A stretch of DNA of 64,000 nt from Larkinella rosea (GTDB lineage Bacteria; Bacteroidota; Bacteroidia; Cytophagales; Spirosomataceae), in assembly GCF_003858635.1 (NCBI RefSeq), contig NZ_RQJO01000009.1:682001-746000 (forward strand), in the 5' to 3' direction. A program made the translations under genes and the position numbers. Shown piece by piece: positions 24,931 through 33,550 of the stretch. Below the pieces are notes generated by a model, which saw nothing but the letters and a program-made list of their open reading frames with translations, did no database searches and was not told where the DNA came from. Every line of letters begins with the position of its first letter. Positions within the stretch are counted from its first letter, which is position 1.

Positions 24931-26325
24931 TTAGACTTTCTTAACCAGTTTGTATTCGATATTCGGATAGCCGCGCACCCCGCCGTCGGACGAGGTATAA
25001 TTCATAAATCGTACTTTGTAAACATTTCCGGCGGCATCTTTAATGACATAAAACCGGTCGGTTTTAACCCCCGCCGGAACACCGTTTGGTCCAGCCGATG
25101 TCCGCCAGTTACTACCAATTACATTACGGTCTTTCTTAAACGTCGTCGTCGTAATGGTTGCTTCCGAATAGGCATCGTACGTAGAGGTAGTGGTTAAAAC
25201 TTCCGCTGCTTCGACACCGCCGAGATGGTTAATAAAAACGTAATCCGCGTAGGTATACGGAACCGATTCGGTCGCGCTGAGGGCTGCTTTGTACGTTGCC
25301 AGGGTCCATTCCATATCCCAATCCGTTTTGGCGGGTTCAACCGTTGTAAGTCCTTTTTCGAAGGAAACGTAGCTGAAATTTAGTTTCGAATCTTTCGTGA
25401 CATCGAGTGTTTTGAAGGTGGTTTCGGCAATTTGGGCATATTGCAGGGTATATCCGGTTCCTTTCCGAACAATCCGGACTTTGTACCAGGCTTTGGCGGT
25501 CGTCCCTGAATTGCCCGGATTGATAATGTATACTTTGTTCTCCGCATCGGTTGCCGAGATCGTTTTAATAGCGGTTTTGGTAATGTCACCTTCCGGATCG
25601 TCGACGTTGTCGAAACTGCCGGTTCCCTGGCTCAAAATCAGGATATTTCGCAATCCGACGGTGTCGGCGGCCGTTACCTGCGTAAGGTCCGTTTTGGGTA
25701 ATTCTTTGGCCGTAGCCCCCGTTGTTCCATTGATGACCACCCGAAAATCCGTGCCACTATAGAAGCCTAAGTCCCAGCTGTTGCGGGCCACTGAACTCTG
25801 CGCATTGTTGCTAAAGTCGACAAAAACGGAGTTGATCGCGCTGGAACCGCCCTCGCCACCGTTCAGTTTCAGGGCCGAACCGGTCGATACGATGGACGAA
25901 AATTTAAGCGTCGAAGTGGTTTTCGTACCTACTAAAACCGGACTGGCCGCTGTCTTAATCGTGAAATTGATGGTTTCTTTTCCGCTCAGGAAAAGGTTCG
26001 CGCCTTTGGTTACTTTGAAAGATCCCGTGCTGCTGCCGGCCGGGATGGTCACCGTCAGGCTGTTGTTCGTTGCCGCCGGGTTGGTCGTAAACTGCGTTCC
26101 GTACGCAATACCACTTGGCGCCAGATCAATGGTAACTGCCGTGGCGGTTTCGGCGCTGCGGGTCAACGTCAGTTTAATTTCAGCTTCCGTTTTATCCGAG
26201 TCGAATCCCTGTTCGGCGGCATCAAAATTAACCAGGTTATCGGGCAGCGGGGGATCATCCTGCTTACAGGCATTTATTGCCATACTGAAAATAAATAAGG
26301 CTAAAAGAGAGCGTACTTTGTTCAT
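24931..26325 (-). CDS. HmuY-type haem-binding lipoprotein (long form)
   Basis: 464 residues. Lipobox A-I-N-A-C (Cys20). Residues ~30-150 look like a Calx-beta/immunoglobulin-like domain (AEIKLTLTRSAETATAVTID, SGKETINFTIKT). The C-terminal ~280 residues have the HmuY pattern: NSWDLGFYSGTDFRVVINGT, then AWYKVRIVRKGTGYTLQYAQ, DWDMEWTLATYK, RFYVIKDAAGNVYKVRFMNY and the closing RGYPNIEYKLV. It should capture haem at the outer surface and hand it to the TonB receptor encoded just upstream on the same strand. It is a second, larger paralogue of the 22.4-kb hmuY. Confidence 0.88.
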   Translation of the reverse strand: MNKVRSLLALFIFSMAINACKQDDPPLPDNLVNFDAAEQGFDSDKTEAEIKLTLTRSAETATAVTIDLAPSGIAYGTQFTTNPAATNNSLTVTIPAGSSTGSFKVTKGANLFLSGKETINFTIKTAASPVLVGTKTTSTLKFSSIVSTGSALKLNGGEGGSSAINSVFVDFSNNAQSSVARNSWDLGFYSGTDFRVVINGTTGATAKELPKTDLTQVTAADTVGLRNILILSQGTGSFDNVDDPEGDITKTAIKTISATDAENKVYIINPGNSGTTAKAWYKVRIVRKGTGYTLQYAQIAETTFKTLDVTKDSKLNFSYVSFEKGLTTVEPAKTDWDMEWTLATYKAALSATESVPYTYADYVFINHLGGVEAAEVLTTTSTYDAYSEATITTTTFKKDRNVIGSNWRTSAGPNGVPAGVKTDRFYVIKDAAGNVYKVRFMNYTSSDGGVRGYPNIEYKLVKKV

Positions 26326-26368
26326 GGATGTATTGATTTATTTGGTATTGATTGTTTTATTGACCATA

Positions 26369-26434
26369 GACCATTGACGGCCGACGATTGACTACTGACA
26401 GCCGACAATGGTCAATCGTCGATTGTCAATGGTC
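26369..26434. repeat. 24-bp inverted repeat between receptor and HmuY-type gene
   Basis: Arms 26369-26392 and 26411-26434 match at 21 of 24 positions with an 18-base loop. It ends 4 bases from the TonB receptor stop and lies upstream of the co-directional lipoprotein, so it may reduce read-through or protect the receptor mRNA 3' end. Confidence 0.65.
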
Positions 26435-26437
26435 CTT

Positions 26438-28711
26438 TCACTTACCCCACTGAAAATTCAAACCCAGAAAATACGACCGGCCGTAACTCAGGGGGACGGC
26501 TCCGCCCGTGCTGTGTGCGCCACCGACATCCGTCGAGGTGTTGTTCAGGCGCGTCACATTTAGCAGGTTCTTCGCGCCCGTATTCAGGGTGACGTATTTC
26601 GTAATGGATTTGCTAATGGTCAGGTCAGCCCAGTGATAAGCAGCGGTTTCGGCCAGGCGGGTGGTGGTTTTTCCGTCCGTGCCCGTCTGCGTTTCGTAGG
26701 AAGGTCGTTTACCGGTGTACTTGTAAAACAGACTGACTTTGGTGTCAATTTTCTGAAGATGGTAGGTAAGGTTGGAATTGATTTCGGGCGACCAGACAAA
26801 TTCGGGCAAACTGTTGTCGCTCTGCGTCAGGCTGTTATAACGGCCGACGTGCGAAAAGCCCAGCGTTAACTGAAGATTTTTGGTATACAGCGTATTGTTG
26901 AAGGTTCCGCCGGTGGTTTTGAACCGATCGACGTTGATCGTCCGCATGACGCCCGGATTGCCCGGATCGACGCCGTAACTGATCAGGTTGTGGAAGTCGT
27001 TGTAAAAACCGGTCAGCGTGGAGGTGATGCGTAGCGTGCTGGTGGTGACCGACCGCCAGGTGATTGAACCGTTGAAGCTGTTGGAATATTCGGCCTTCAG
27101 ATTCGGGTTTCCGGTAATGGAGTGGCTGGCGTCGAAGAAATTAAAGTATAATTCGCGCAAAGCCGGAGAGCGAAAACCGCGGGCGTAGGCCAGCCGCAGA
27201 TCGGTATTTTTGTGCAGGGTAATTTTAGTATTCAGCGACGGAATAACCGGTGGCGCGTCGTAAACCGAGTTTTTGATAAAGCGCAAACCCGGCCGGATCG
27301 TGACGGCCGACGTCGGTTTGATCTCCGAAGAAATGAACAGCGCGTAATCACTGATGGTGGGCGACCCCAGAATCCGGGCGCCCGAAGCACGTTCCACGTT
27401 GATGTCGACGCCCGGTTGCAGCGAAACCATCGCCGACACTTTGTACTGAATCGTTGTCCGGAAAATCCGGCTGTCGAAGCCCGAAACATCCTGCTCGCCC
27501 TGCCCCAGCGAAAGCGTCCGTTTGCCGGTAGTAAAGTCGATGTTGGTGGTTTGCGTCCGGCGGCTGTAATCGGTGTACGACAGAATGCTGTTCAGTTGCA
27601 GTTGCTCGCCCACCCGCCAGTCGCCCTGCATCTGGTGGGTAAACCGGGTGGAAATGTAGTTCTGATCCCGGGCCTGATCGGTGTTGGTGTTGACGGCCCC
27701 GAGCGCCTTGATGGTTTCATCGACCGCATCGAGCCGGTACCAGATGTTCACGTTGTCGTTGCGATACCCCATTTTGACGTTGCCGAGCAGCTGGTCTTTC
27801 GCGTGCCATTCCTGCGTGCGCGTGACGGATTTTCCCTGCCAGCCGCCAAATTCGTTGCGCGTTCCGCCCAAGGAAGCGTTCCAGCCATTTTTCTGCCAGG
27901 TTACGGCAAGGTTCTGATTGTGAGAGCCTTTCCCATCAAATGCCTGGTATTCCCTGCCGACGGTTTCTTCCTGAACCCGGCCCGAAACCGAAAACCGGTC
28001 GTTCCCCGGTTTTTTGGTAATGATGTTGATAATGCCCGCCAGCGCATCGGTTCCGTAAGAAACCGACATGGGGCCTTCCACGATCTCGACGCGCTCGATG
28101 GTGTTGATATCGATCTGATTGAGACTTTCGCGGGTGTCGCCCCGGTCGACCATCGGCACCCCGTCGAGGAGGATTTTTACGTTCCGGCCCGACATGCCCA
28201 TCAATTGGATATCGGAGGTTCCGAGTGTCGCGTCGTTCGAAAACCGGATGCCGAGTTCGTTGTTCAGTACGCCGATCAGGTTAGTAGCGCCCCGCAGCAG
28301 TATTCGTTCGCGGTCGATGGTGCGAATCTGGTAGACCGACTGGCTGATGGATTGGGGCTGGTATTGGCCGGTAACGACCACGTCGGCCAGTTGCCGGGTT
28401 GATTCGTTAAGGGTAGTAGCCGGAATATGTGCGATTTCACCAGCTTTAACCCGAACCGGAACGATTTTGGTTTCGAGACCAAGTGATTGAATGACAAGTG
28501 TGTATCGGCCTTCGGGCGCTTCGATGGAGTAATTGCCTTCCGCATCAATGGTCGTTCCATAACGGGTCGATTTCAATGAAGCTGTAGCGGAAATGGCCGG
28601 TTTACCATCAGCAGTCAGAACTGTTCCATAAATCTTCCCATTTTCTCCCTGCGCAAAAACCGGCAACTGAAGGAGATGGAAGCAACAAATGAGGAGGAAG
28701 AAGTGTCTCAT
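26438..28711 (-). CDS. hmuR: TonB-dependent haem receptor (HmuR-like)
   Basis: 757 residues. Signal peptide (FFLLICCFHLLQLPVFAQG), then a carboxypeptidase-regulatory-like domain (GKIYGTVLTADGKPAISATA), a plug domain (IRTIDRERILLRGATNLIGV, VKILLDGVPMVDRGD, then IERVEIVEGPMSVSYGTDAL) and a 22-strand-type barrel ending in an aromatic C-terminus (YFLGLNFQWGK). The barrel has a segment of the receptor FRAP/NPNL type: ARGFRSPALRELYFNF and GNPNLKAEYS, as found in haem receptors. It stands first in a reverse-strand unit with the HmuY-type lipoprotein and is preceded by two copies of the proposed operator. Confidence 0.92.
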   Translation of the reverse strand: MRHFFLLICCFHLLQLPVFAQGENGKIYGTVLTADGKPAISATASLKSTRYGTTIDAEGNYSIEAPEGRYTLVIQSLGLETKIVPVRVKAGEIAHIPATTLNESTRQLADVVVTGQYQPQSISQSVYQIRTIDRERILLRGATNLIGVLNNELGIRFSNDATLGTSDIQLMGMSGRNVKILLDGVPMVDRGDTRESLNQIDINTIERVEIVEGPMSVSYGTDALAGIINIITKKPGNDRFSVSGRVQEETVGREYQAFDGKGSHNQNLAVTWQKNGWNASLGGTRNEFGGWQGKSVTRTQEWHAKDQLLGNVKMGYRNDNVNIWYRLDAVDETIKALGAVNTNTDQARDQNYISTRFTHQMQGDWRVGEQLQLNSILSYTDYSRRTQTTNIDFTTGKRTLSLGQGEQDVSGFDSRIFRTTIQYKVSAMVSLQPGVDINVERASGARILGSPTISDYALFISSEIKPTSAVTIRPGLRFIKNSVYDAPPVIPSLNTKITLHKNTDLRLAYARGFRSPALRELYFNFFDASHSITGNPNLKAEYSNSFNGSITWRSVTTSTLRITSTLTGFYNDFHNLISYGVDPGNPGVMRTINVDRFKTTGGTFNNTLYTKNLQLTLGFSHVGRYNSLTQSDNSLPEFVWSPEINSNLTYHLQKIDTKVSLFYKYTGKRPSYETQTGTDGKTTTRLAETAAYHWADLTISKSITKYVTLNTGAKNLLNVTRLNNTSTDVGGAHSTGGAVPLSYGRSYFLGLNFQWGK

Positions 28712-28728
28712 CTTGAAATTGAGCTCCT

Positions 28729-28767
28729 TTATTTAGACTGATTAATTATTTTTATTAAGACTGATTA
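28729..28767 (-). promoter_or_regulatory. Tandem iron/haem operator-like direct repeats upstream of hmuR
   Basis: TTATTTAGACTGATTA (28729-28744) and TTATTAAGACTGATTA (28752-28767) differ at one base and start 23 bases apart, about two helical turns. The first also contains TTATTTAGACT, the word found upstream of hmuT. The pair lies 18 bases or more before the receptor ATG, over the likely promoter. Confidence 0.6.
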
Positions 28768-28854
28768 TAATTTAAGCAAAGGTACAACATGATTTGAGCA
28801 ATTCTACTGTTCGGGATTATTTTTGAAAATTTTTACTAAAACACTGAAAATCAA

Positions 28855-28933
28855 CGTGCCCACGAACGTCAGTCCGTGTTTTGGATTTTATTGGATCAAC
28901 TCTTAAAAAATACGGACTGCGTTCGTGGGTACG
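28855..28933. repeat. REP-like inverted pair, copy 2
   Basis: Left arm 28855-28882 (CGTGCCCACGAACG then TCAGTCCGTGTTTT) and right arm 28907-28933 are complementary apart from a few bases. The outer GTGGGTACG and the core ACGGACT/AGTCCGT are shared with copy 3 near 58.2 kb and, more weakly, copy 1 near 14.3 kb. Confidence 0.75.
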
Positions 28934-29285
28934 AAGCAGTACCATACGACGGGTAGGTTACCGGAAGATTCGGTTCTTTAAAAACAAAAAACGGCTCGAT
29001 CGAATGACCGGGCCGTGGATTGGCTCTGGAATACATGGGATAAGGTCCAGGCCACATGGAACTCTGAACAAACCGTGAAATGGGAGACAATGACCAAACG
29101 GCACAGAATTTTTACGAAATCAATCAACCTGTTGAAATGGTGATATTTCCTGGACAACGGTATTTTGGTGGGCCTTACTGCATCAACGTTGGGTTTAAAT
29201 ACTTGAATAGTAGTATGGTATTCTTTGCCGTCGTTCCGGCCAGAATTGCAGCAAAGATGAAAGCCGAAAAGATGGCTTGTGCGTT
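28934..29285. other. Intergenic stretch without a confident gene
   Basis: About 350 bases. A forward frame at 29080-29322 could encode 80 residues but has no recognisable domain or signal peptide and overlaps the end of the next reverse-strand gene, so I do not call it. No clear terminator or promoter is seen. Confidence 0.4.
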
Positions 29286-29687
29286 TTACTTGCTACTGAA
29301 TCGGTTGATCCGTTCATTATAACTATCAAGCATGGTATCATCCAGCTTATCAGCCTGTTGGAGATCGAGTAAGAGGAAATCTGCTCGATCGACCCCTTCG
29401 ATCATTCCCTCAAATTTGAGTTCCTGATCCACCCAAACCGACGTTTTTTGCAGGGCAGCCGCCTGGGCAAGAACTGCCTGAACAATTGCCGAGGTACGGT
29501 CCGCATCCTGAGTCGTTAGCAACAGGGTACGAATGGTCAACCTATAATCCGTTTCGGTCAGTCCCTGGGAGGGTAATCCTGTACGAATCCACTGCTGAGT
29601 CAGGTTCTGAATCAGTTCGTGATAAGGTCCGGTTTTAAGATCGTCGGGGCGTATACGTAGTTTCACGGACAAAATATACCAATTCAC
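29286..29687 (-). CDS. Hypothetical protein
   Basis: About 133 residues from a GTG at 29687; a GTG at 29666, which gives a protein starting VKLRIRPDD, is equally possible because a TATATTTTG promoter-like sequence overlaps the first codons. No signal peptide and no recognised domain; acidic and Leu-rich with predicted helices (AIVQAVLAQAAALQKTSVWV). It has no obvious partner on either side. Confidence 0.5.
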   Translation of the reverse strand: MNWYILSVKLRIRPDDLKTGPYHELIQNLTQQWIRTGLPSQGLTETDYRLTIRTLLLTTQDADRTSAIVQAVLAQAAALQKTSVWVDQELKFEGMIEGVDRADFLLLDLQQADKLDDTMLDSYNERINRFSSK

Positions 29688-29797
29688 GATTATTTTGTCA
29701 AAATTGAGACGAAAAGAGGAGCCTTGGCAAACACGCTAACGTACCATTACCAAATGAGCCCGTCTTTGTCGTACTGAATTACCGTTCCTGATCGCTA

Positions 29798-31783
29798 ATG
29801 TTCGTTGTTATGCTGGACCGATTATTCCGGATTTTAGGGCTTATTCTGGTTGCACATTGCGGCACCAGCTACGGGCAGTCGATGCCGAATCCCGATGATA
29901 CCACCTGCATCATGACGCTGTTGAAACAAGGCGAAGCGGTTGAAACCAGTCAGCCCGCCACGGCGCTGACGAATTACCAAAAAGCGCATACATTCTCCCG
30001 GAAAGTAAACTACACCAAGGGCTATTTTGAAAGTATGCGCCTGCTGGCCTACCAGTTAAACAACATGGGGCGGCACGATGAAGCCCGAAAGATAGCGTGG
30101 GCGGCCGTTCAGAAAGCAAAAAAGGATACCTCAAAGCGGTATTTGGCCCTGAGTTATTTTGCAGTCGCCAACACCGCGCTTTTTATGGGACGCTATCAGG
30201 AAGCCATTCCCAATTATCAGCAGGCGGTTTTATACATGCGTCAGATTGGAAACCTGAAAAACGTAGCCGTTGTTAATCAAAACCTCGGCTTCATTTTCAG
30301 AAAACAGAAAATGTATGACAAAGCGCTTGAGTATTACGGGAAGGCACTTGCGCTTGATTCGACCCGGACGAAAGAGACCGCCGATCGCCGTTCCATCGCG
30401 TCCGATTATTTCAGCATCGGTGTCGTCTATAGTGATCTGGAAAAACCTCAGCTGGCGTTGGCCTATTACCAGAAAGCTAAACGATGGGTTGACCCGAAAA
30501 CCGATCTGGATTTCATGATCAATCTCTACAACAACATCGGTTTTGAACACGGGCTGGCCCAGCGCTACGATTCGGCCCTGTATTACCGACGCGAAGCCCT
30601 GCGGGTCAGTCGTCTGGTGGGCAACAATCGCCATGAGCTTCATTTGCTGATGACGATGGCGGAAACGTACAGCCAGATGAATCAGTATGCCAAAGCCAAA
30701 AAATTGCTGGACGAGTCGTATGCACTTGCCCGGAAGACAAACGCCAGTTTAACCGAATTTCAGAATATTTACCACGAATATGCCCTGGCGACGGACGGCC
30801 TGGGCCAGTATGAAGCAGCGGTTCAATGGCTCGATAAATACATCATTGCTACGGATTCGCTGAACAATCAGCAAACGAAAAGTTTGTTGCAGGATTATGA
30901 AGTAAAGCTCAAACAGGCCGAAGCTCGTCAGCAACTGGCTCAGAAACAGCGAAGTATTGATCAGCTACAGGAACAGCAGCAGCGCCAGCGATTGTGGCTG
31001 GTCATAGCCGCTCTGATTACCCTGGGAATGATCGGCGCCCTGGTATTTGCCTATTTATACATCCGCCAGCGGCAACGTACCGCTGATCAGGCGGTTTTAG
31101 CTGCTGTCCGGGAACGCGAGTTGGCCGTTGTTCAGTCGGAATTGCAGGGGCAGCAGAAAGAGCGATTGCGCATTTCCAAGGAGATGCACGACGATCTGGG
31201 CGCATCGCTGACGGCCATCGGTTTGCTCAGTGAAGTGGTGAAAACCCGGATGGGGGCCGCCACAACGCCCGAAGTCGAAAAGATTTCGAGCATTTCGGCG
31301 GAGATGGTGACGGCGATGAACGAAATTATCTGGTCGTTAAATACCAGGAATGACAGTCTGAACGGGTTAATGGCCTACACCCGCTCGTACGCCAGCGAGT
31401 TTATCGAAAATACTGCTCTCACGCTCCGTACCGAAGTGGGAGATTTGCCACGGGAGATTTCGATGCGGGGTGCCGATCGCCGAAACGTATTTCTGACCGT
31501 GAAAGAAGCACTTAACAACGTGGTGAAGCACGCCCAGGCAACCCAGGTGACATTACGAATGCTGCCCGCAGCGCACCAATTGAGGATCGAAGTTTGCGAT
31601 AATGGATGCGGTTTTACACCCAACGATAAAACCAGTTTACGGAATGGTCTGGGTAATATGCAGAATCGAATGGCAGAATCGGGCGGAGATTGTGAAATTT
31701 TGCCGTCGCCAAGGGGTACCTGTGTCAAAATAACTTATCCCTATCCGGCGGCAACCGTTCAGAATGTACCGCAAAACGTGTAG
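29798..31783 (+). CDS. TPR-containing sensor histidine kinase (LytS/NarX-type HisKA_3)
   Basis: 661 residues. Signal peptide, then a periplasmic region of about six TPR-like repeats (for example VAVVNQNLGFIFRKQKMYDK, DYFSIGVVYSDLEKPQLALA). One transmembrane helix lies at about 399-421, followed by a coiled coil and a HisKA_3 domain with the phosphorylated His464 in RISKEMHDDLGASLTAIG, and an HATPase_c with N-box LNNVVKHAQA and G-box DNGCGFTPN...GLGNMQNR. It should sense an envelope signal and phosphorylate a LuxR-type response regulator, but no response regulator gene is next to it. A start at 29810 is possible. Confidence 0.9.
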   Translation: MFVVMLDRLFRILGLILVAHCGTSYGQSMPNPDDTTCIMTLLKQGEAVETSQPATALTNYQKAHTFSRKVNYTKGYFESMRLLAYQLNNMGRHDEARKIAWAAVQKAKKDTSKRYLALSYFAVANTALFMGRYQEAIPNYQQAVLYMRQIGNLKNVAVVNQNLGFIFRKQKMYDKALEYYGKALALDSTRTKETADRRSIASDYFSIGVVYSDLEKPQLALAYYQKAKRWVDPKTDLDFMINLYNNIGFEHGLAQRYDSALYYRREALRVSRLVGNNRHELHLLMTMAETYSQMNQYAKAKKLLDESYALARKTNASLTEFQNIYHEYALATDGLGQYEAAVQWLDKYIIATDSLNNQQTKSLLQDYEVKLKQAEARQQLAQKQRSIDQLQEQQQRQRLWLVIAALITLGMIGALVFAYLYIRQRQRTADQAVLAAVRERELAVVQSELQGQQKERLRISKEMHDDLGASLTAIGLLSEVVKTRMGAATTPEVEKISSISAEMVTAMNEIIWSLNTRNDSLNGLMAYTRSYASEFIENTALTLRTEVGDLPREISMRGADRRNVFLTVKEALNNVVKHAQATQVTLRMLPAAHQLRIEVCDNGCGFTPNDKTSLRNGLGNMQNRMAESGGDCEILPSPRGTCVKITYPYPAATVQNVPQNV

Positions 31784-32156
31784 AATCAGGGGACTTGAAC
31801 GGTCATCAGAGACGTAATGACAATACCAGAAAAACGGAAGAAGTCGACGGCCGGACAGGCGTAGGCAACGACTTCCATAAAAGAAGGATGACCACCGAAG
31901 TTGAAGTCATTGGGATTTCTTCAAACACAAAAAGCTTCCGACCATCCTTCACGAGCCCTTTCGTTTTAAACTCCTTCAGGATTCTTTATAACAAATGCTG
32001 GTTTTTAAACATTTCTGACGTGTTTCTGAAATTATTGAGCCTGAACGGGTGTATTTCAATGAGTCGAGGCTGGTCGCATCTGACATCGTCGTCTGGTAAG
32101 TTGGGCGGTTATTTCATTCGATAGAGCCTTTAGGCCTTTCATTTCATGCATTGCTG
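31784..32156. other. Intergenic stretch; possible gene remnant
   Basis: About 370 bases. No intact gene. On the reverse strand 31911-31985 reads RILKEFKTKGLVKDGRKLFV directly after a stop, which resembles the C-terminal wing of Crp/Fnr proteins, so this may be a decayed regulator. A loose GAAGGATG/CATCCTTC inverted pair is also present. Confidence 0.3.
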
Positions 32157-33386
32157 ATGTCTAAAAAGACGTATTTTTTTCTAATCCTGATTTTAGGTAG
32201 TTTAACGGCGCTGGGGCCGTTTTCAATTGACATGTATTTGCCGGGATTTCCCGCCATTGCCAAAGACCTGCACACCACGGCGGCAAAAGTTTCCCTTTCC
32301 CTGTCCGGTTTTTTCATCGGTATTTCAGCGGGACAACTGCTCTACGGACCCTTACTCGACCGGTTTGGACGAAAAAAACCGCTATACATTGGGCTGATCG
32401 TTTATATTCTGGCATCGGCAGGTTGCGCTTTCACTGCGAGTATCGACGGACTAATCGTCATGCGGGTCATTCAGGCCATTGGAAGTTGCGCGGCAGCGGT
32501 CGCATCGGTTGCCATGGTGCGCGATTTATTTCCGGTAAAAGACAATGCCAAGGTATTTTCGCTGTTATTGCTGGTTGTCGGCGCTTCCCCGATGATCGCA
32601 CCCACCGTTGGAGGGTATGTTACCGCTGCGTTCGGGTGGCAGGCGGTTTTTGTCATTCTGATGGGGATGGGAATCGCCATTTTACTGGCCGTCTTTTTCT
32701 GGCTACCCGCGAGTTACAAACCCGACAAGTCACTCTCGCTGAAGCCAAAACCGATTTTGCTTAATTTCTGGAGCGTGTTGCGGGAGCCTCAATTTTACAC
32801 CTATGCTTTGACCAGTTCCATTGCCTTTTCGGGCCTGTTTGCCTATGTTTCCGGTTCGCCAATTTTATTTATGGAAGTGTTTCATACCGATGAAAAGGTA
32901 TACGGCTGGATCTTCGCTTTTCTTTCCGTTGGCTTCATCGGAGCAAGTCAGGTAAACACGCTGCTGCTGCGAAGCTACAGGAGCGAGCAAATCGTCAGCG
33001 TGGCGTTAATTTGCCAGGTAATCGTTGCCCTGACTTTTCTAACGGTGGCGATGAGCGGTTGGCTAACGCTCTCGATCACCATTGTTTTTCTGTTCCTGTT
33101 CCTTTGCTGCATCGGTTTTACAAACCCCAATGCTGCGGCCTTATCGCTGGCTCCTTTTGCCAAAAATGCCGGTAGCGCGTCGGCCGTGATGGGTGCCCTC
33201 CAAATGGGAATGGGCACGTTGATTTCCATTTTTATCAGTCTCTTTGAGGTTCCTTCCGCCGTTCCAATGGTGCTGGGAATGGCCGGATCGGCCACCCTTG
33301 CCCTGCTGGTATTACTAACAGGCCGCAGAAAAATCAGTCATCGGGTTGAAGTTGAACAAGATGCCGATTCGGCCCTGATTCATTAG
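32157..33386 (+). CDS. Bcr/CflA-type multidrug MFS transporter
   Basis: About 409 residues from the ATG at 32157, twelve hydrophobic segments. The first helix and loop (LGPFSIDMYLPGFPAIAKDL) and the motif A-like loop YGPLLDRFGRKKPLYIGL are typical of the Bcr/CflA drug-proton antiporters, as are the motif C-like GASPMIAPTVGGYV segment and the loop before helix 5. It should export drugs or metabolites such as cysteine or dipeptides. No regulator is adjacent. Confidence 0.9.
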   Translation: MSKKTYFFLILILGSLTALGPFSIDMYLPGFPAIAKDLHTTAAKVSLSLSGFFIGISAGQLLYGPLLDRFGRKKPLYIGLIVYILASAGCAFTASIDGLIVMRVIQAIGSCAAAVASVAMVRDLFPVKDNAKVFSLLLLVVGASPMIAPTVGGYVTAAFGWQAVFVILMGMGIAILLAVFFWLPASYKPDKSLSLKPKPILLNFWSVLREPQFYTYALTSSIAFSGLFAYVSGSPILFMEVFHTDEKVYGWIFAFLSVGFIGASQVNTLLLRSYRSEQIVSVALICQVIVALTFLTVAMSGWLTLSITIVFLFLFLCCIGFTNPNAAALSLAPFAKNAGSASAVMGALQMGMGTLISIFISLFEVPSAVPMVLGMAGSATLALLVLLTGRRKISHRVEVEQDADSALIH

Positions 33387-33459
33387 GTATTTGAACGCAG
33401 GCTCGTCATACGCATTCTCCTTCAATTTTTGGTTAGCATGATTGTCCGAAGGCAAAAAA

Positions 33460-33514
33460 GCTCCATCTCATTCAGCGGTAGCCAGTGAAGGCAGAAGACT
33501 GAACGAAATGGAGC
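33460..33514. terminator. 16-bp inverted repeat between convergent genes
   Basis: GCTCCATCTCATTCAG (33460-33475) pairs with CTGAACGAAATGGAGC (33499-33514) with two mismatches; A-rich and T/A-rich runs flank it (AAAAAAG before, CCTTAAAA after). Position between the 3' ends of the MFS gene and the secreted repeat protein suggests a bidirectional terminator. Confidence 0.65.
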
Positions 33515-33550
33515 CTTAAAAACCGCCTGAACGGGGGATAGGGGGATGCG

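Noticed and set aside
27212-28402. A 396-codon forward open frame
   Set aside because: Antisense to the TonB receptor, Arg/Val/His-rich as expected for a shadow frame in GC-rich coding DNA.
28729-28767. Two short direct repeats that might be the start of a CRISPR array
   Set aside because: Only two units with a 7-base gap, next to a promoter; no spacers and no cas genes. They fit operator half-sites better.
29080-29322. Possible 80-residue protein
   Set aside because: No domain, signal peptide or promoter, and it overlaps the end of a reverse-strand gene.
31795-32124. Possible 109-residue protein after the histidine kinase
   Set aside because: Begins with TTG, has a composition unlike real proteins here and no response-regulator or DNA-binding motif.
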